Part shown: piece by piece, positions 34,700 through 43,245 of the stretch | Layout of the letters: each line of letters begins with the position of its first letter | How positions within the stretch are numbered: position 1 is the first letter of the stretch | Assembly: GCA_001899205.1 (NCBI GenBank) | Contig: MKVL01000010.1 | Coordinates: 881,569 to 945,568, forward strand | Source of the DNA: Mesorhizobium sp. 65-26 | GTDB taxonomy: Bacteria > Pseudomonadota > Alphaproteobacteria > Rhizobiales > Rhizobiaceae | DNA: 64,000 nucleotides | Direction: 5' to 3' | Program-made: the position numbers and the translations under genes | Notes under the pieces: model-generated | Databases searched by the model: none | The model's input: only the letters and a program-made list of their open reading frames with translations | Told to the model about the DNA's origin: nothing

Positions 34700-35653
34700 A
34701 TGAACAGGATTACCGTTTTCGTCGCCGCGCTCGGTGTTGCCGCCGGCTTGTCCGCTCCGGCGATGGCAGCCGGCACGGCGGTGGCGATCGGCATAAGCGG
34801 CTGGACCGGCTTCGCGCCGCTGACGCTCGCCAAGCAGGCCGGCATTTTCGAGAAGCACGGCCTCGACGTCACGCTGAAGAAGGTCCCGCAGGCGAGCCGC
34901 CCGCTGGCGATTGCCAGCGGCGACCTGCAATGCGCGGCGACCACGGTCGAGACATGGCTGGTCTGGAATGCCAGCGGGGTCAACACCAAGCAGATATTCC
35001 AGCTCGACAAGTCCTATGGCGCCGACGGCATCGTCGTGCGCAATGACATCAAGAGCGTCGCGGATCTCAAGGGCAAGACCGTGGCATCGTCGGCGCCCGG
35101 CACCTCGCCCTATTTCCTGCTTGCCTGGGTGCTGAACAAGAACGGCATGTCGACCAAGGACGTGACCGTGGTGAACCTGGAGCCGGACGCCGCGGCGCAG
35201 GCTTTCCTGGCCGGCCAGAATGATGCGGCCGTCACCTACGAGCCCTTCATTTCGGCGGTGCGCGACAAGGCCGACCAGGGTCATATCCTGGCCACCACGC
35301 TCGACTATCCGATGGTGCTCGACACCGTGGGCTGCACGCCGGAATTCCTCAAGGCCAATCCCGGAGCCGCCAAGGCGCTGGCCGACAGCTATTTCGAGGC
35401 GCTGGAGCTGATCAAGAAGGATCCGCAGAAATCCTACGAGATCATGGGCGCCGACGTGAAGCAGTCGGCGAAGGAGTTCGAGGACTCGGCCAAATATCTG
35501 AAGTGGGCCGACAAGGCGGAGAACAAGCAGTTCTTCACCAAGGATTTCCAGGATTTCTCCAAGACCGCCGGTGAGCTGCTGCTGCAGATGGGCCTGATCA
35601 AGCAGGCCCCCGACGTCTCGACGCTGGCTGACACCAGCGCCGTGTCGGACTGA
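34700..35653 (+). CDS. ABC transporter substrate-binding protein, NitT/TauT family
   Basis: 317 aa. A signal peptide (VFVAALGVAAGLSAPAMA) precedes a periplasmic-binding fold of the SsuA/TauA/NMT1 type: GFAPLTLAKQAGIFEKHGLDVTLK and SRPLAIASGDLQCAATTVET are the expected ligand-cleft segments. This family binds nitrate, sulfonates, taurine or thiamine precursors. It is the first gene of a three-gene import operon. The adjoining GlxA-type regulator is convergent, and no TTTGCGAC box precedes this gene. The substrate is not determined. Confidence 0.88.
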   Translation: MNRITVFVAALGVAAGLSAPAMAAGTAVAIGISGWTGFAPLTLAKQAGIFEKHGLDVTLKKVPQASRPLAIASGDLQCAATTVETWLVWNASGVNTKQIFQLDKSYGADGIVVRNDIKSVADLKGKTVASSAPGTSPYFLLAWVLNKNGMSTKDVTVVNLEPDAAAQAFLAGQNDAAVTYEPFISAVRDKADQGHILATTLDYPMVLDTVGCTPEFLKANPGAAKALADSYFEALELIKKDPQKSYEIMGADVKQSAKEFEDSAKYLKWADKAENKQFFTKDFQDFSKTAGELLLQMGLIKQAPDVSTLADTSAVSD

Positions 35654-35766
35654 CGCGCACCGCTTCGAGGCGGCGCCCGTCGCCGCCTCCGTTGCCTTTT
35701 GTCTTTCGCGATCCAGGGCGGAAGCCGCTAAACGTTTCTCCTGGAAATGCCTTGGGACCCTATCTG

Positions 35767-36543
35767 ATGTTGCGCCCCCTGCATCCGGTGCCGCCCGGCC
35801 TGAAGACCGTGCTCGGCATTGCCTTCTTCGTCTTGTTCATCGCGTTCTGGGCGTGGATCACGCTCGGCGGCCACGTCAACCGCGTCTTCCTCGCCGATCC
35901 ACTGTCCATGCTCCGCGACGGCTGGCGGCTGCTGGTCGAAGATCGTTTCTGGCTCGACATCCTCATCACCATGTGGCGCGTCTTCGGCGGCTTCCTTCTC
36001 GCATCGGTCGTCGCCGTGCCGATCGGCATCGCCATGGGCGCCTGGAAGCCGGTGGAGGCCTTCCTCGAACCATTCGTTTCCTTTGCTCGCTACCTGCCTG
36101 CGTCCGCCTTCATCCCGCTGCTGATCCTGTGGGCGGGTATCGGCGAGCTGGAGAAACTGCTGGTCATCTTCGTCGGCTCGGTGTTCCAGATCATCCTCAT
36201 CGTGGCGGTCAAGGTCGGGGCGACCCGGCGCGACCTCGTCGAGGCGGCCTATACGCTGGGTTCGAGCGACAACGGCATCGTCAGACGAGTGATCATGCCG
36301 GCCAACGCACCGGAGATCGCCGAGACGCTGCGGCTTGTTCTGGGTTGGGCCTGGACCTATGTCATCGTCGCCGAGCTGATCGGCTCTTCCTCCGGCATCG
36401 GCTACATGATCATCAACAGCCAGTCGCGGCTGGCGACGGGCCAGATCATCTTCGGCATCATCGTCATCGGGCTGATCGGGCTCGCCAGCGACTTTGCCTT
36501 CAAGGCGCTGAACCGCAAGCTGTTCCCATGGAGCCTCGCGTGA
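35767..36543 (+). CDS. ABC transporter permease, NitT/TauT family
   Basis: 258 aa, with six membrane helices and the EAA loop EAAYTLGSSDNGIVRRVIMPANAPEIAETLRL that docks the ATPase. SsuC/TauC-like permeases have this length. ATG 35767 starts just before the first helix; the frame also extends to TTG 35692. It overlaps the ATPase gene by 4 bp (GTGA at 36540). Confidence 0.88.
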   Translation: MLRPLHPVPPGLKTVLGIAFFVLFIAFWAWITLGGHVNRVFLADPLSMLRDGWRLLVEDRFWLDILITMWRVFGGFLLASVVAVPIGIAMGAWKPVEAFLEPFVSFARYLPASAFIPLLILWAGIGELEKLLVIFVGSVFQIILIVAVKVGATRRDLVEAAYTLGSSDNGIVRRVIMPANAPEIAETLRLVLGWAWTYVIVAELIGSSSGIGYMIINSQSRLATGQIIFGIIVIGLIGLASDFAFKALNRKLFPWSLA

Positions 36544-37346
36544 GCAAGCTCGTCGTCGAAGGCGTCTCGCGCACATTCGCCAGCGGCCGCGGCAGGCCTC
36601 CGGTCAAGGCGCTGCAACCGATCGACCTCGAGGTCGAGGCCAACGATTTCATCACCATCCTCGGGCCGTCCGGCTGTGGAAAATCGACATTATTGCGGAT
36701 CGTCGCCGGGCTGGAGGCGCCGAGCGAGGGCAGGGTGCTGCTCGACGGCAAGGCCGTTACAAGGCCGGGCCCAGACCGGGGCATGGTGTTCCAGTCCTAC
36801 ACGCTGTTTCCGTGGCTGACTGTCGCCGAAAACATCGCCTTCGGGCTGCGCGAAAGCCGCATGGCCGAGCGCGAGCGAAACGATATCGTCGCTTCCTATG
36901 TCGACCTCGTCGGCCTGAAGGGGTTCGAGAACCATTGGCCAAAGCAGCTCTCCGGCGGCATGCAGCAGCGCACGGCGATTGCCCGGGCGCTGGCCAACGA
37001 TCCGGAGATATTGCTGCTCGACGAGCCCTTCGGGGCGCTCGACAACCAGACGCGTGGACTGATGCAGGAGCTGCTGCTGGGCATCTGGGAGCGGCGCAAG
37101 AAGACGGTGCTTTTCGTCACCCACGACATCGAGGAAGCCATCTTCATGGCCTCGCGGGTGATCGTGATGACGGCACGGCCCGGCAGCATCAAGTCGGATG
37201 TTGCGGTCGACCTGCCGCACCCGCGCCACTACACGCTGAAGACGAGCCCGGAGTTCTCGGCGCTCAAGGCGCGCCTTACCGAGGACATCCGCGTGGAGGC
37301 GGTGCGCACGGCGCAAACGCAATCGGCTCGGGGCGGCGAAGGCTGA
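36540..37346 (+). CDS. ABC transporter ATP-binding protein, NitT/TauT family
   Basis: 268 aa. GPSGCGKSTLLR is Walker A, LSGGMQQRTAIARAL the ABC signature, ILLLDEPFGALD Walker B, and FVTHDIEEA the H-loop. GTG 36540 has GGAG six bases upstream and overlaps the permease stop; ATG 36528 is an alternative four codons earlier. It energises the importer with the two genes before it. The operon ends here, convergent with the GlxA-type regulator. Confidence 0.9.
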   Translation: MSKLVVEGVSRTFASGRGRPPVKALQPIDLEVEANDFITILGPSGCGKSTLLRIVAGLEAPSEGRVLLDGKAVTRPGPDRGMVFQSYTLFPWLTVAENIAFGLRESRMAERERNDIVASYVDLVGLKGFENHWPKQLSGGMQQRTAIARALANDPEILLLDEPFGALDNQTRGLMQELLLGIWERRKKTVLFVTHDIEEAIFMASRVIVMTARPGSIKSDVAVDLPHPRHYTLKTSPEFSALKARLTEDIRVEAVRTAQTQSARGGEG

Positions 37347-37431
37347 GACCGCATCGCCTGTCCTTCTGAAGTCGGAAGCATACGGGGGCGCCTCCATCGG
37401 GGCGCAACCCGCTCGTCCTGCCCCTGTTTCC

Positions 37432-38433
37432 TCAGGCGGCCAAAAGCTGCTTGCGGTCGACGCGTTCCTGCTGGGGCGAGCGCGCGTAGAGCTCGCGATA
37501 GCATTTCGAGAAGTGCGAGGCGGAGACGAAACCACAGGCCACCGCGACCTCGACCACCGGCATCGACGACTGGATCAGCAGGTGCCTTGCCCGGTCGAGG
37601 CGGATCTCCAGATAGTATCGGGCGGGCGAGCGGCCCATCTCTGTGCGGAACAGGCGTTCGATCTGACGGCGGGAAAGATCGACATGGTCGGCGATCTCGA
37701 TGAGCGAAAGCGGCTCGGACAGATTTGCCTCCATCAGTTCGATGATGGTCAGCACCTTGGAATTCTGCACGCCCAGGCGTGCGCGCAGGGGCAGACGCTG
37801 GCGATCTGTCGGGCTGCGCACGCGATCGGTCAGAACCTGCTCGCAGACGCGGTTCACGAGGTTCTCGTCGAAATCGTCGCCGATCAGCTTCAGCATCATG
37901 TCGAGAGCCGCCGTGCCGCCGGCGCAGGTGTAGATGTTCTGGTCGACTTCGAAGAGATCGGCAAAGACATTGGCCTTGGGGAACGCCTCGGAAAAGCCCG
38001 GCAGGTTCTCCCAATGGATGGCGCAGCGCTTGTTGGAGAGCAGCCCGGCCGCGGCCAGGATATGGGCTCCCGTGCAGAGGCCGCCGACCGAGACGCCGCG
38101 ATTGTATTCCTCGCGCAGCCAGGCGAAGGCCGACTTGTTCTGATAGCGCTCGACATTGATGCCGCTGCAGACGATCGCCATGTTCGGCCGATCGGGCCCG
38201 GCCATCTTCTTGCGCTCCTCGTCGAGCGAGGTGTTGACGGCGCACTCGACGCCGTTCGACGCGCGCACCGGTTTGCCGTCGATGCTGGCCAGGCGCCACC
38301 GGTATGCTTCATAGCCAAGCATGCGGTTGGCGGAGCGCAGCGGATCCAGCGCCGTCGCAAACGCGATCATGGTGAAATCGGGAACGAGGAAGAATACAAA
38401 CGATCGTTTGATCGGCTGCTTTACGGCATTCAC
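37432..38433 (-). CDS. GlxA/GbdR-type AraC-family transcriptional regulator
   Basis: 333 aa. Residues ~10-190 are a DJ-1/PfpI-like domain (FVFFLVPDFTMIAFATALDPLRSANR; GLCTGAHILAAAGLL), and residues ~230-325 an AraC double HTH (SLIEIADHVDLSRRQIERLFRTEMG; VVEVAVACGFVSASHFSKCYRE). This is the architecture of GbdR, CdhR and ArgR of Pseudomonas; GbdR activates glycine betaine and dimethylglycine catabolism. I chose GTG 38433, preceded by GAGG at six bases, over ATG 38481 or TTG 38511. A perfect palindrome at 38539-38560 lies upstream, and its half-site recurs before the corrinoid-module genes. Confidence 0.85.
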   Translation of the reverse strand: MNAVKQPIKRSFVFFLVPDFTMIAFATALDPLRSANRMLGYEAYRWRLASIDGKPVRASNGVECAVNTSLDEERKKMAGPDRPNMAIVCSGINVERYQNKSAFAWLREEYNRGVSVGGLCTGAHILAAAGLLSNKRCAIHWENLPGFSEAFPKANVFADLFEVDQNIYTCAGGTAALDMMLKLIGDDFDENLVNRVCEQVLTDRVRSPTDRQRLPLRARLGVQNSKVLTIIELMEANLSEPLSLIEIADHVDLSRRQIERLFRTEMGRSPARYYLEIRLDRARHLLIQSSMPVVEVAVACGFVSASHFSKCYRELYARSPQQERVDRKQLLAA

Positions 38434-38538
38434 GGGAAACCTCACGCGGCCATGACGCGAACAGAATGTCGCGAACAGCATAGCGACACCAGGAAAAACG
38501 TTTCCTGTCAATTGGCTAGGGGGCTGTACGAAGATTAA

Positions 38539-38560
38539 ATTTGCGACATGGGTCGCAAAT
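38539..38560. promoter_or_regulatory. Perfect TTTGCGAC palindrome upstream of the GlxA/GbdR-type regulator gene
   Basis: ATTTGCGAC (38539-38547) and GTCGCAAAT (38552-38560) are exact inverted copies separated by ATGG. The site lies 106 bp before the GTG start. The same half-site occurs in three other intergenic regions of the window, all beside N-demethylation or methyl-transfer genes. Confidence 0.65.
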
Positions 38561-38620
38561 GGGCATGTCTCGCTCTGTCAGCCGGCCATAAGACGAGCGG
38601 CGCGGGAGGTCGACATTCAC

Positions 38621-38654
38621 CAAAACGCCGCCCCGGCGAAAACCGAAGCGGCGT
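38621..38654 (-). terminator. Terminator of the small-protein gene
   Basis: Read on the minus strand, ACGCCGC and GCGGCGT (38648-38654 and 38625-38631) form a 7-bp stem with a GC-rich loop, followed by TTTTGG. Confidence 0.5.
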
Positions 38655-38695
38655 CATAATTCACTGCGGTCGGCATGTCGCCGTCCGGCGTTGGA

Positions 38696-38830
38696 TCAGG
38701 CGATAAAGCCCAGGCGCGCGGCTGCCACGGCGGCGGTCTGGCCAGGCATCGTCTTGGCGAGGCGCTGACGCTCGAGAGCGGTGGTCAGGTTCATCTCGCG
38801 GCGGGCGAAGAGGCGGGACAGAAGCTTCAT
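38696..38830 (-). CDS. Very small basic protein (44 aa), DUF1127-like context
   Basis: 44 aa, starting MKLLSRLFARREMNLTTALE. GGAG lies six bases before ATG 38830, which decides the start. It is Ala/Arg-rich with an amphipathic N-terminal helix. It lacks the IGxP motif of DUF1127, but size, charge and position beside true DUF1127 genes and an LsrB-like regulator suggest a related small protein of the same kind. A terminator follows within 45 bp, which supports a real transcript. Confidence 0.6.
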   Translation of the reverse strand: MKLLSRLFARREMNLTTALERQRLAKTMPGQTAAVAAARLGFIA

Positions 38831-39173
38831 TGTCATCTCCATTCGGTTGCTCAGACGGGTCGCCTTCGCTTGATGGAGTGGGGCAGCTCGTTTGCTGCGG
38901 TGCATATAGGCTTGCGTGAGGGAAAACTAAATCACAAAAGCGAAGCACTTGATGTCAAAAACGACACCTGCTGCCCGCATAATGGGCGGTATGCCGCGAA
39001 TTCTATATTCCAACCAAGATGTTAGGTCGAAAGCAGGTCGCTATGCGGCTTGTTCATATGCGCCATGCAACGGCCGCATGGCTCGTTTGCGCAAGCGGTT
39101 GGGCATGCGCTGAAACGGAAAGGGCCTGCCGGGCTCGTGGCGCGGCAGGCCCTCAGCAAAGATTGCACACGGT
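38831..39173. other. Gene-free stretch of about 340 bp between two small-protein genes
   Basis: I see no protein gene here. On the minus strand TTGACA (38953-38958) with GTGATT 17 bp downstream is a weak promoter for the 44-aa gene. The right end holds the terminator of the DUF1127 gene. LsrB-linked sRNAs (AbcR family) lie in comparable places in relatives, but I could not recognise one here. Confidence 0.4.
39121..39153 (-). terminator. Rho-independent terminator of the DUF1127 gene
   Basis: AGGGCCTGCCG (39121-39131) and CGGCAGGCCCT (39143-39153) are perfect 11-bp complements; on the minus strand the stem is followed by TTCCGTTT. Confidence 0.75.
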
Positions 39174-39359
39174 TTACTTCGCTCCGGCCCAGGATCCGAC
39201 ACCGTTGCGGAAACTGCCCTTGGCATCGGCGGCCTCGGGCCAGCCAATGTCCTTCTGCAGTTCGATCGGCAGGGCACGCAGAGCGCGTTCGGTCTGGTAG
39301 CGTGCACGGGCGGCGCTGATTTCGGTCGCCAGGCGACCTATGGACGAGAGGATGGACAT
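39174..39359 (-). CDS. DUF1127 small protein (first)
   Basis: 61 aa. ARARYQTERALRALPIELQKDIGWPEA is the DUF1127 core, with Arg-rich helix and terminal IGWP. GGAG precedes the ATG. These alphaproteobacterial proteins bind RNA or nucleic acids in some cases and affect phosphate, carbon and RNA metabolism. The gene is divergent from the LsrB-like LysR gene, and in Brucella the orthologous VtlR activates small DUF1127 genes, so regulation by its neighbour is likely. Confidence 0.85.
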   Translation of the reverse strand: MSILSSIGRLATEISAARARYQTERALRALPIELQKDIGWPEAADAKGSFRNGVGSWAGAK

Positions 39360-39569
39360 TTCGTTCTCCTTCTATCCGAGCGCGAGGCCCGGGATTGTTC
39401 AGTTCTGCTGCGACGTCATTTCACTTCGATAGGGGGCTGCTCAGTGGTCGCTCGGTGGCTGCTCTTGGCAGCAGCCTGCCTCGATGGAGTTGACTATCGC
39501 GCCAAACTCAGGTTCAATCAAACGAAATGGAATGATGCTTTTCATCAGAAAAATTGAAAGCCAAACCAG

Positions 39570-40469
39570 ATGAACGCCCCGCTCAATCATCCCCTGCCGC
39601 TGCTCGACCTCGACGTGCTGCGCACCTTCGTGGCGATTGCCGAGACCGGCAGCTTCACGACGGCGGCCAACGCGGTGTTCCGCACGCCGTCCGCGGTCTC
39701 GATGCAGATCAAGAAGCTGGAGGATATTCTCGGCCGCTCCGTCTTCGCGCGTGACGCGCGTTCCGTGACGCTGACCACCGATGGCGAGATGCTGCTCGGC
39801 TACGCGCGCCGGCTTTTGTCGATCAACCGCGAAGTGGTGTCGAAGTTCATCATTCCCGATATCGTCGGTGTGGTGCGGCTGGGGTCCCCGGACGATTATG
39901 GCGAGCGCATCCTTCCGCATGTGCTCAAGCGCTTCGCGCAGTCGCATCCGTCGATCGCGGTCGACGTCACGATCGATCAGAGCATCAACCTGCGCCGCCG
40001 CATGGACGACCGCGCGCTCGACATCACGCTGCTCACCAATTCCTACAAGACCAGCGCCATCGGCGCCGAAGTGCTGCTGACGGAACCTTTGATCTGGGCC
40101 GGCGCGAAGGGCGGTTGCGCGCATCTGCGCGAGCCGCTGCCCGTCTCGCTGTGGGAGGAGGGCTGCGCCTGGAGGGCAGGGGCGCTCGAGGCCCTGAGCC
40201 GCGAGGGCCGCAACTACCGCATCGCCTATATGAGCGCGCACACGGCGGGCCAGCGCGCCGCCATCATGGCCGACCTCGCGGTCGCGCCGCTGCCGAAATC
40301 CTTCCTCGGCCACGACATGGTCGAGCTCGGACCGAAGAACGGCATGCCGGAGATCGGCTCCTACAGCCTTGCCATGGTGGTGGCGCCGGATGCCAGCGCA
40401 CCGGTGAAGGCGGTTGCCGATCACATCCGGGCGACGTTCGAGGTGTTCAAGGAAACCGGCAAGTTCTGA
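39570..40469 (+). CDS. lsrB: LysR-family regulator, LsrB/VtlR-like
   Basis: 299 aa. HTH_1 at residues ~14-72 (DVLRTFVAIAETGSFTTAANAVFRTPSAVSMQIKKLE), then a LysR substrate domain. The start MNAPLNHPLPLLDLDVLRTF and the overall sequence match my memory of LsrB of Sinorhizobium and VtlR of Brucella and Agrobacterium, involved in redox response, surface polysaccharides and host interaction. Two cysteines (GGCAHL, EEGCAWR) lie in the sensor domain, where LsrB uses cysteines for redox sensing. It is divergent from a DUF1127 gene. The ortholog call is by memory, not alignment. Confidence 0.78.
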   Translation: MNAPLNHPLPLLDLDVLRTFVAIAETGSFTTAANAVFRTPSAVSMQIKKLEDILGRSVFARDARSVTLTTDGEMLLGYARRLLSINREVVSKFIIPDIVGVVRLGSPDDYGERILPHVLKRFAQSHPSIAVDVTIDQSINLRRRMDDRALDITLLTNSYKTSAIGAEVLLTEPLIWAGAKGGCAHLREPLPVSLWEEGCAWRAGALEALSREGRNYRIAYMSAHTAGQRAAIMADLAVAPLPKSFLGHDMVELGPKNGMPEIGSYSLAMVVAPDASAPVKAVADHIRATFEVFKETGKF

Positions 40470-40500
40470 CGCTCCGCCCGCCCCGATTGCGTCCGGCTGC

Positions 40501-41448
40501 CTATTCGCCGGCTGTGGCGGGTCGAGCGCTGAAATCGGCCGCGCGTTGGCGTACCGGGCGTTTCTCGCCCAGGAAGGCAACGATGCGCTGGCGGGCGCGC
40601 CTGGCTTCCGGCATGTCGATCAGCGGCCAGACATGAAACATGCCTTCCTCGTGGACGACCTCGACATCGACCCCCGCGGCGCGCGCCTTGGTTGCGAAGA
40701 TCAGGTTGTCGGGGGTCAGCAGATCGTGTGAGCCCGTCAGCAGAAGTGTCTTCGGCAGCACCGAGAGATCGCCGTAGAGCGGACTGATGTGCCAGTCCGA
40801 GCGGTCGATGCCGGCGCTGTAGAGCCGGATCGCTTCCAGTCCGCCGGGAATGCCCAGCCATGGATCGTGACGTTCCGCCTCGAAAACCTCGGGGTTGGCG
40901 AGCGACATGTCGAGGCCGGGCGAGATCAGCACGTGGCGGAAGGGCAGCGGCAAGCCTTCCTCGGCCGCCATCATGGTCAACACGACGGCCATGTTGCCGC
41001 CGGCGGAATCGCCCATGAAGACGATATCGCGCGCGTCCGTCTCGCCGAGCATGTTGCGATAGACGTCGCCGACCATGCCGAACATGGCGTGGAAATCGTG
41101 CTCGGGCGCGATGGGATAGATGGGGACGGTGATGCCGAAGCCGAGCCGCTCCGCCATCTCGGCGATCAGGCCCCAGTGATAGGACGTGATCTGGAAGACA
41201 TAGGCGCCGCCGTGCAGATAGAGGATGCGCCTGCGCTCACCGGCTTTCGGCGCGATCTCGTAGACCGGAAAACCGTCCACCTCGCCGATGCCTATGTCCA
41301 GGCGCGCTTGCAGCCAGGCCGGCGGATGATGATCCTCGGTCTTGCGCGCGTTTGCGATCCAGCGCCGCAGGTTCTCCGGGCTGGAAAAGGCCTTCTTGCG
41401 GCTGTGCCTGAGCACAAAGGAAACGACGTGGCTCTTGAAACTGGGCAT
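40501..41448 (-). CDS. Alpha/beta hydrolase, hormone-sensitive-lipase type
   Basis: 315 aa. LYLHGGAYVF is the HGG oxyanion-hole motif, FMGDSAGGNMAV the GDSAGG nucleophile elbow with catalytic Ser, and HDLLTPDN and MFHVWPL provide the Asp and His. This is an esterase/lipase-like cytosolic enzyme of the HSL family, with unknown ester substrate. I chose ATG 41448 rather than the upstream TTG 41529. It is convergent with lsrB, with no operon partner. Confidence 0.85.
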   Translation of the reverse strand: MPSFKSHVVSFVLRHSRKKAFSSPENLRRWIANARKTEDHHPPAWLQARLDIGIGEVDGFPVYEIAPKAGERRRILYLHGGAYVFQITSYHWGLIAEMAERLGFGITVPIYPIAPEHDFHAMFGMVGDVYRNMLGETDARDIVFMGDSAGGNMAVVLTMMAAEEGLPLPFRHVLISPGLDMSLANPEVFEAERHDPWLGIPGGLEAIRLYSAGIDRSDWHISPLYGDLSVLPKTLLLTGSHDLLTPDNLIFATKARAAGVDVEVVHEEGMFHVWPLIDMPEARRARQRIVAFLGEKRPVRQRAADFSARPATAGE

Positions 41449-41695
41449 GCGGATACACGGATTTCGGCAAAGCCGACCAAGGAATTTCCCCCCGTCATCC
41501 GAAGATTGTACCTCGGCGGGAAATGTCAAGGTTCCGGCATCGCCAGATCGACGTGACGTCCAGATCGGCGTATCGCCCAGGCGGCAATTCAGCGCCGCCC
41601 GGGCAGCAAGGCGGCGCGAAGCCGGTTGTCGCTGACCGCCGGGACTGTGCGTCCACGGCGCCGGGCGAGCAGCCTGTACTTATCGATGAAGGTCA

Positions 41696-41881
41696 TCAGC
41701 GCGACGTGCCGAGCAGCAGCGCGACCAGGGCAGCCTGCGGATCCGTGGGCGGCGAGGCCGGCCAACCGATATCCTTCTGGACATTCGCAGGCAGGCTGTT
41801 CAAGGCGCGGATCGATTTTCTCCGGTCATGGGCGATCCGGATCGCGACACCGTAGCGGCTGAGGCTTTCGAACATGGACAT
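41696..41881 (-). CDS. DUF1127 small protein (second)
   Basis: 61 aa. RIAHDRRKSIRALNSLPANVQKDIGWPAS shows the DUF1127 core. A strong GGAGGG ribosome site precedes ATG 41881. It is a second copy about 2.5 kb from the one at 39174, with a different C-terminus. Both probably respond to the LsrB/VtlR-like regulator in between. It stands alone between the hydrolase and acyltransferase genes. Confidence 0.83.
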   Translation of the reverse strand: MSMFESLSRYGVAIRIAHDRRKSIRALNSLPANVQKDIGWPASPPTDPQAALVALLLGTSR

Positions 41882-42139
41882 GGTGCTTTCCCTCCAAGGA
41901 GGGCGCCGGGGCGGAAGACATTTCCCGCCGGCCCCTCGATGGCGGCTAAATGCACTCCGTGTGTTTCGATTTGATTTCGTTTAATCATCGTTTTTGTTTC
42001 AGTCTGGTGGACGGCTGAAACATTTGTATTCAAATGATTTTGAACGGTCCGGCCAGGCTTTCGTCGCCGTCAGGGTTGACACGAGCCGCCCGCTATTGTG
42101 CGATGCAGCATAGGGCGGAAGCTGACTGGAGGGCCAATC

Positions 42140-43183
42140 ATGGCGAACATCCACAGCATCCAATACCTTCGTGGATTGGCCGCGCTCGCAGTTGTCTGCT
42201 TTCACGTCAGCGAGGCTTTCAGCGGCCCGTTCAGCGTCGGCGCGGCCGGTGTCGACGTCTTCTTCGTGATCAGCGGCTTCATCATGTGGGTGACGACCTC
42301 CGGGCGCCCGCCCGACCCGTTGCGTTTCATTGGCCGCCGCATCACCCGCATCGTGCCGCTCTACTGGATCGTCACCATGTTGACCTCCGTGGCGATCGTC
42401 CTCAGGCCACGCTTCTTCTACGACCACGTGCTCAACGTCCTGAATTTCTTCGGATCGCTGTTCTTCGTGCCCGTGCTGGAGAAGGGCATGCCGCATCCCG
42501 TCGTCCTCCAGGGCTGGACCCTGACCTACGAGATGATGTTCTACCTTCTCTTCGCGCTGACGCTGGTGCTGGACGAGCGCCGCCGCTTCGGCGCGCTGAT
42601 CGGCCTGCTGGTGGCGTTGTCGGCGCTGCATTTCCTGTTGCCGGCGGGATATGCGCGGGTGCTCACCAGGTCGCTCGTGCTCGAGTTCGCGGCGGGCGTG
42701 GTCATCGGGCGGCTGTGGATGGAGGACTTCCGGCTTCCGCTCAAAGTGGCGTTGGCGCTGCTGTGCGCCGGCTTTCTGCTGCTCGCGGCGACAGAGTTCG
42801 TTGGTTCCGAGGTAACGCGTGTGCTGCGCTGGGGCGTGCCGGCGACGTTGATCGTGGCTGGCGCTGTGTTTGCCGAACGTGCCCGTCCGTTCGAGCCGGT
42901 AAGGCTTTTCACCTTTCTCGGCGAAGCGTCCTACTCGATCTATCTCTGGCATGTGCTGGTGGTCGTCGCGATGACCGCCCTCGCGCTAACGCTTCACGTG
43001 CCCGCGAAGCTGCAGCCGGCACTCATCATTTTCGCCAGCGCGACACTGTCGGCCTTGCTCTACCTGGCGATCGAGAAGCCCCTGATCCGGCTTCTGCATT
43101 CGACCGGATCTCGGAAGGCCGGGCATGCCAAGCTGCCCGCGCAGGCCCAATCCAAGGAAAGGAGCAGAGCTCCCGTCGCATAG
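42140..43183 (+). CDS. Membrane acyltransferase, acyltransferase-3 (OafA/ExoZ) family
   Basis: 347 aa with about ten membrane helices. IQYLRGLAALAVVCFHVSEAF holds the catalytic RxxA...H motif of the family, and GAAGVDVFFVISGFIM is the second conserved segment. These inner-membrane enzymes acetylate exported polysaccharides or lipids. ExoZ of Sinorhizobium has a similar length and start. ATG 42140 follows GGAGGG. The C-terminal 25 residues are basic and cytoplasmic. No polysaccharide gene is adjacent. Confidence 0.83.
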   Translation: MANIHSIQYLRGLAALAVVCFHVSEAFSGPFSVGAAGVDVFFVISGFIMWVTTSGRPPDPLRFIGRRITRIVPLYWIVTMLTSVAIVLRPRFFYDHVLNVLNFFGSLFFVPVLEKGMPHPVVLQGWTLTYEMMFYLLFALTLVLDERRRFGALIGLLVALSALHFLLPAGYARVLTRSLVLEFAAGVVIGRLWMEDFRLPLKVALALLCAGFLLLAATEFVGSEVTRVLRWGVPATLIVAGAVFAERARPFEPVRLFTFLGEASYSIYLWHVLVVVAMTALALTLHVPAKLQPALIIFASATLSALLYLAIEKPLIRLLHSTGSRKAGHAKLPAQAQSKERSRAPVA

Positions 43184-43245
43184 AAGGAGAGAGATTTGTC
43201 CCTGGCGCGTCCGTCGGGTCCCGCCAGGGCACTATTGCCGGCGGA

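Noticed and set aside
39360-39569. AbcR-type sRNA upstream of lsrB
   Set aside because: A 7-bp stem exists at 39457-39476 but there is no T-run or recognisable AbcR core, so I cannot support the call.
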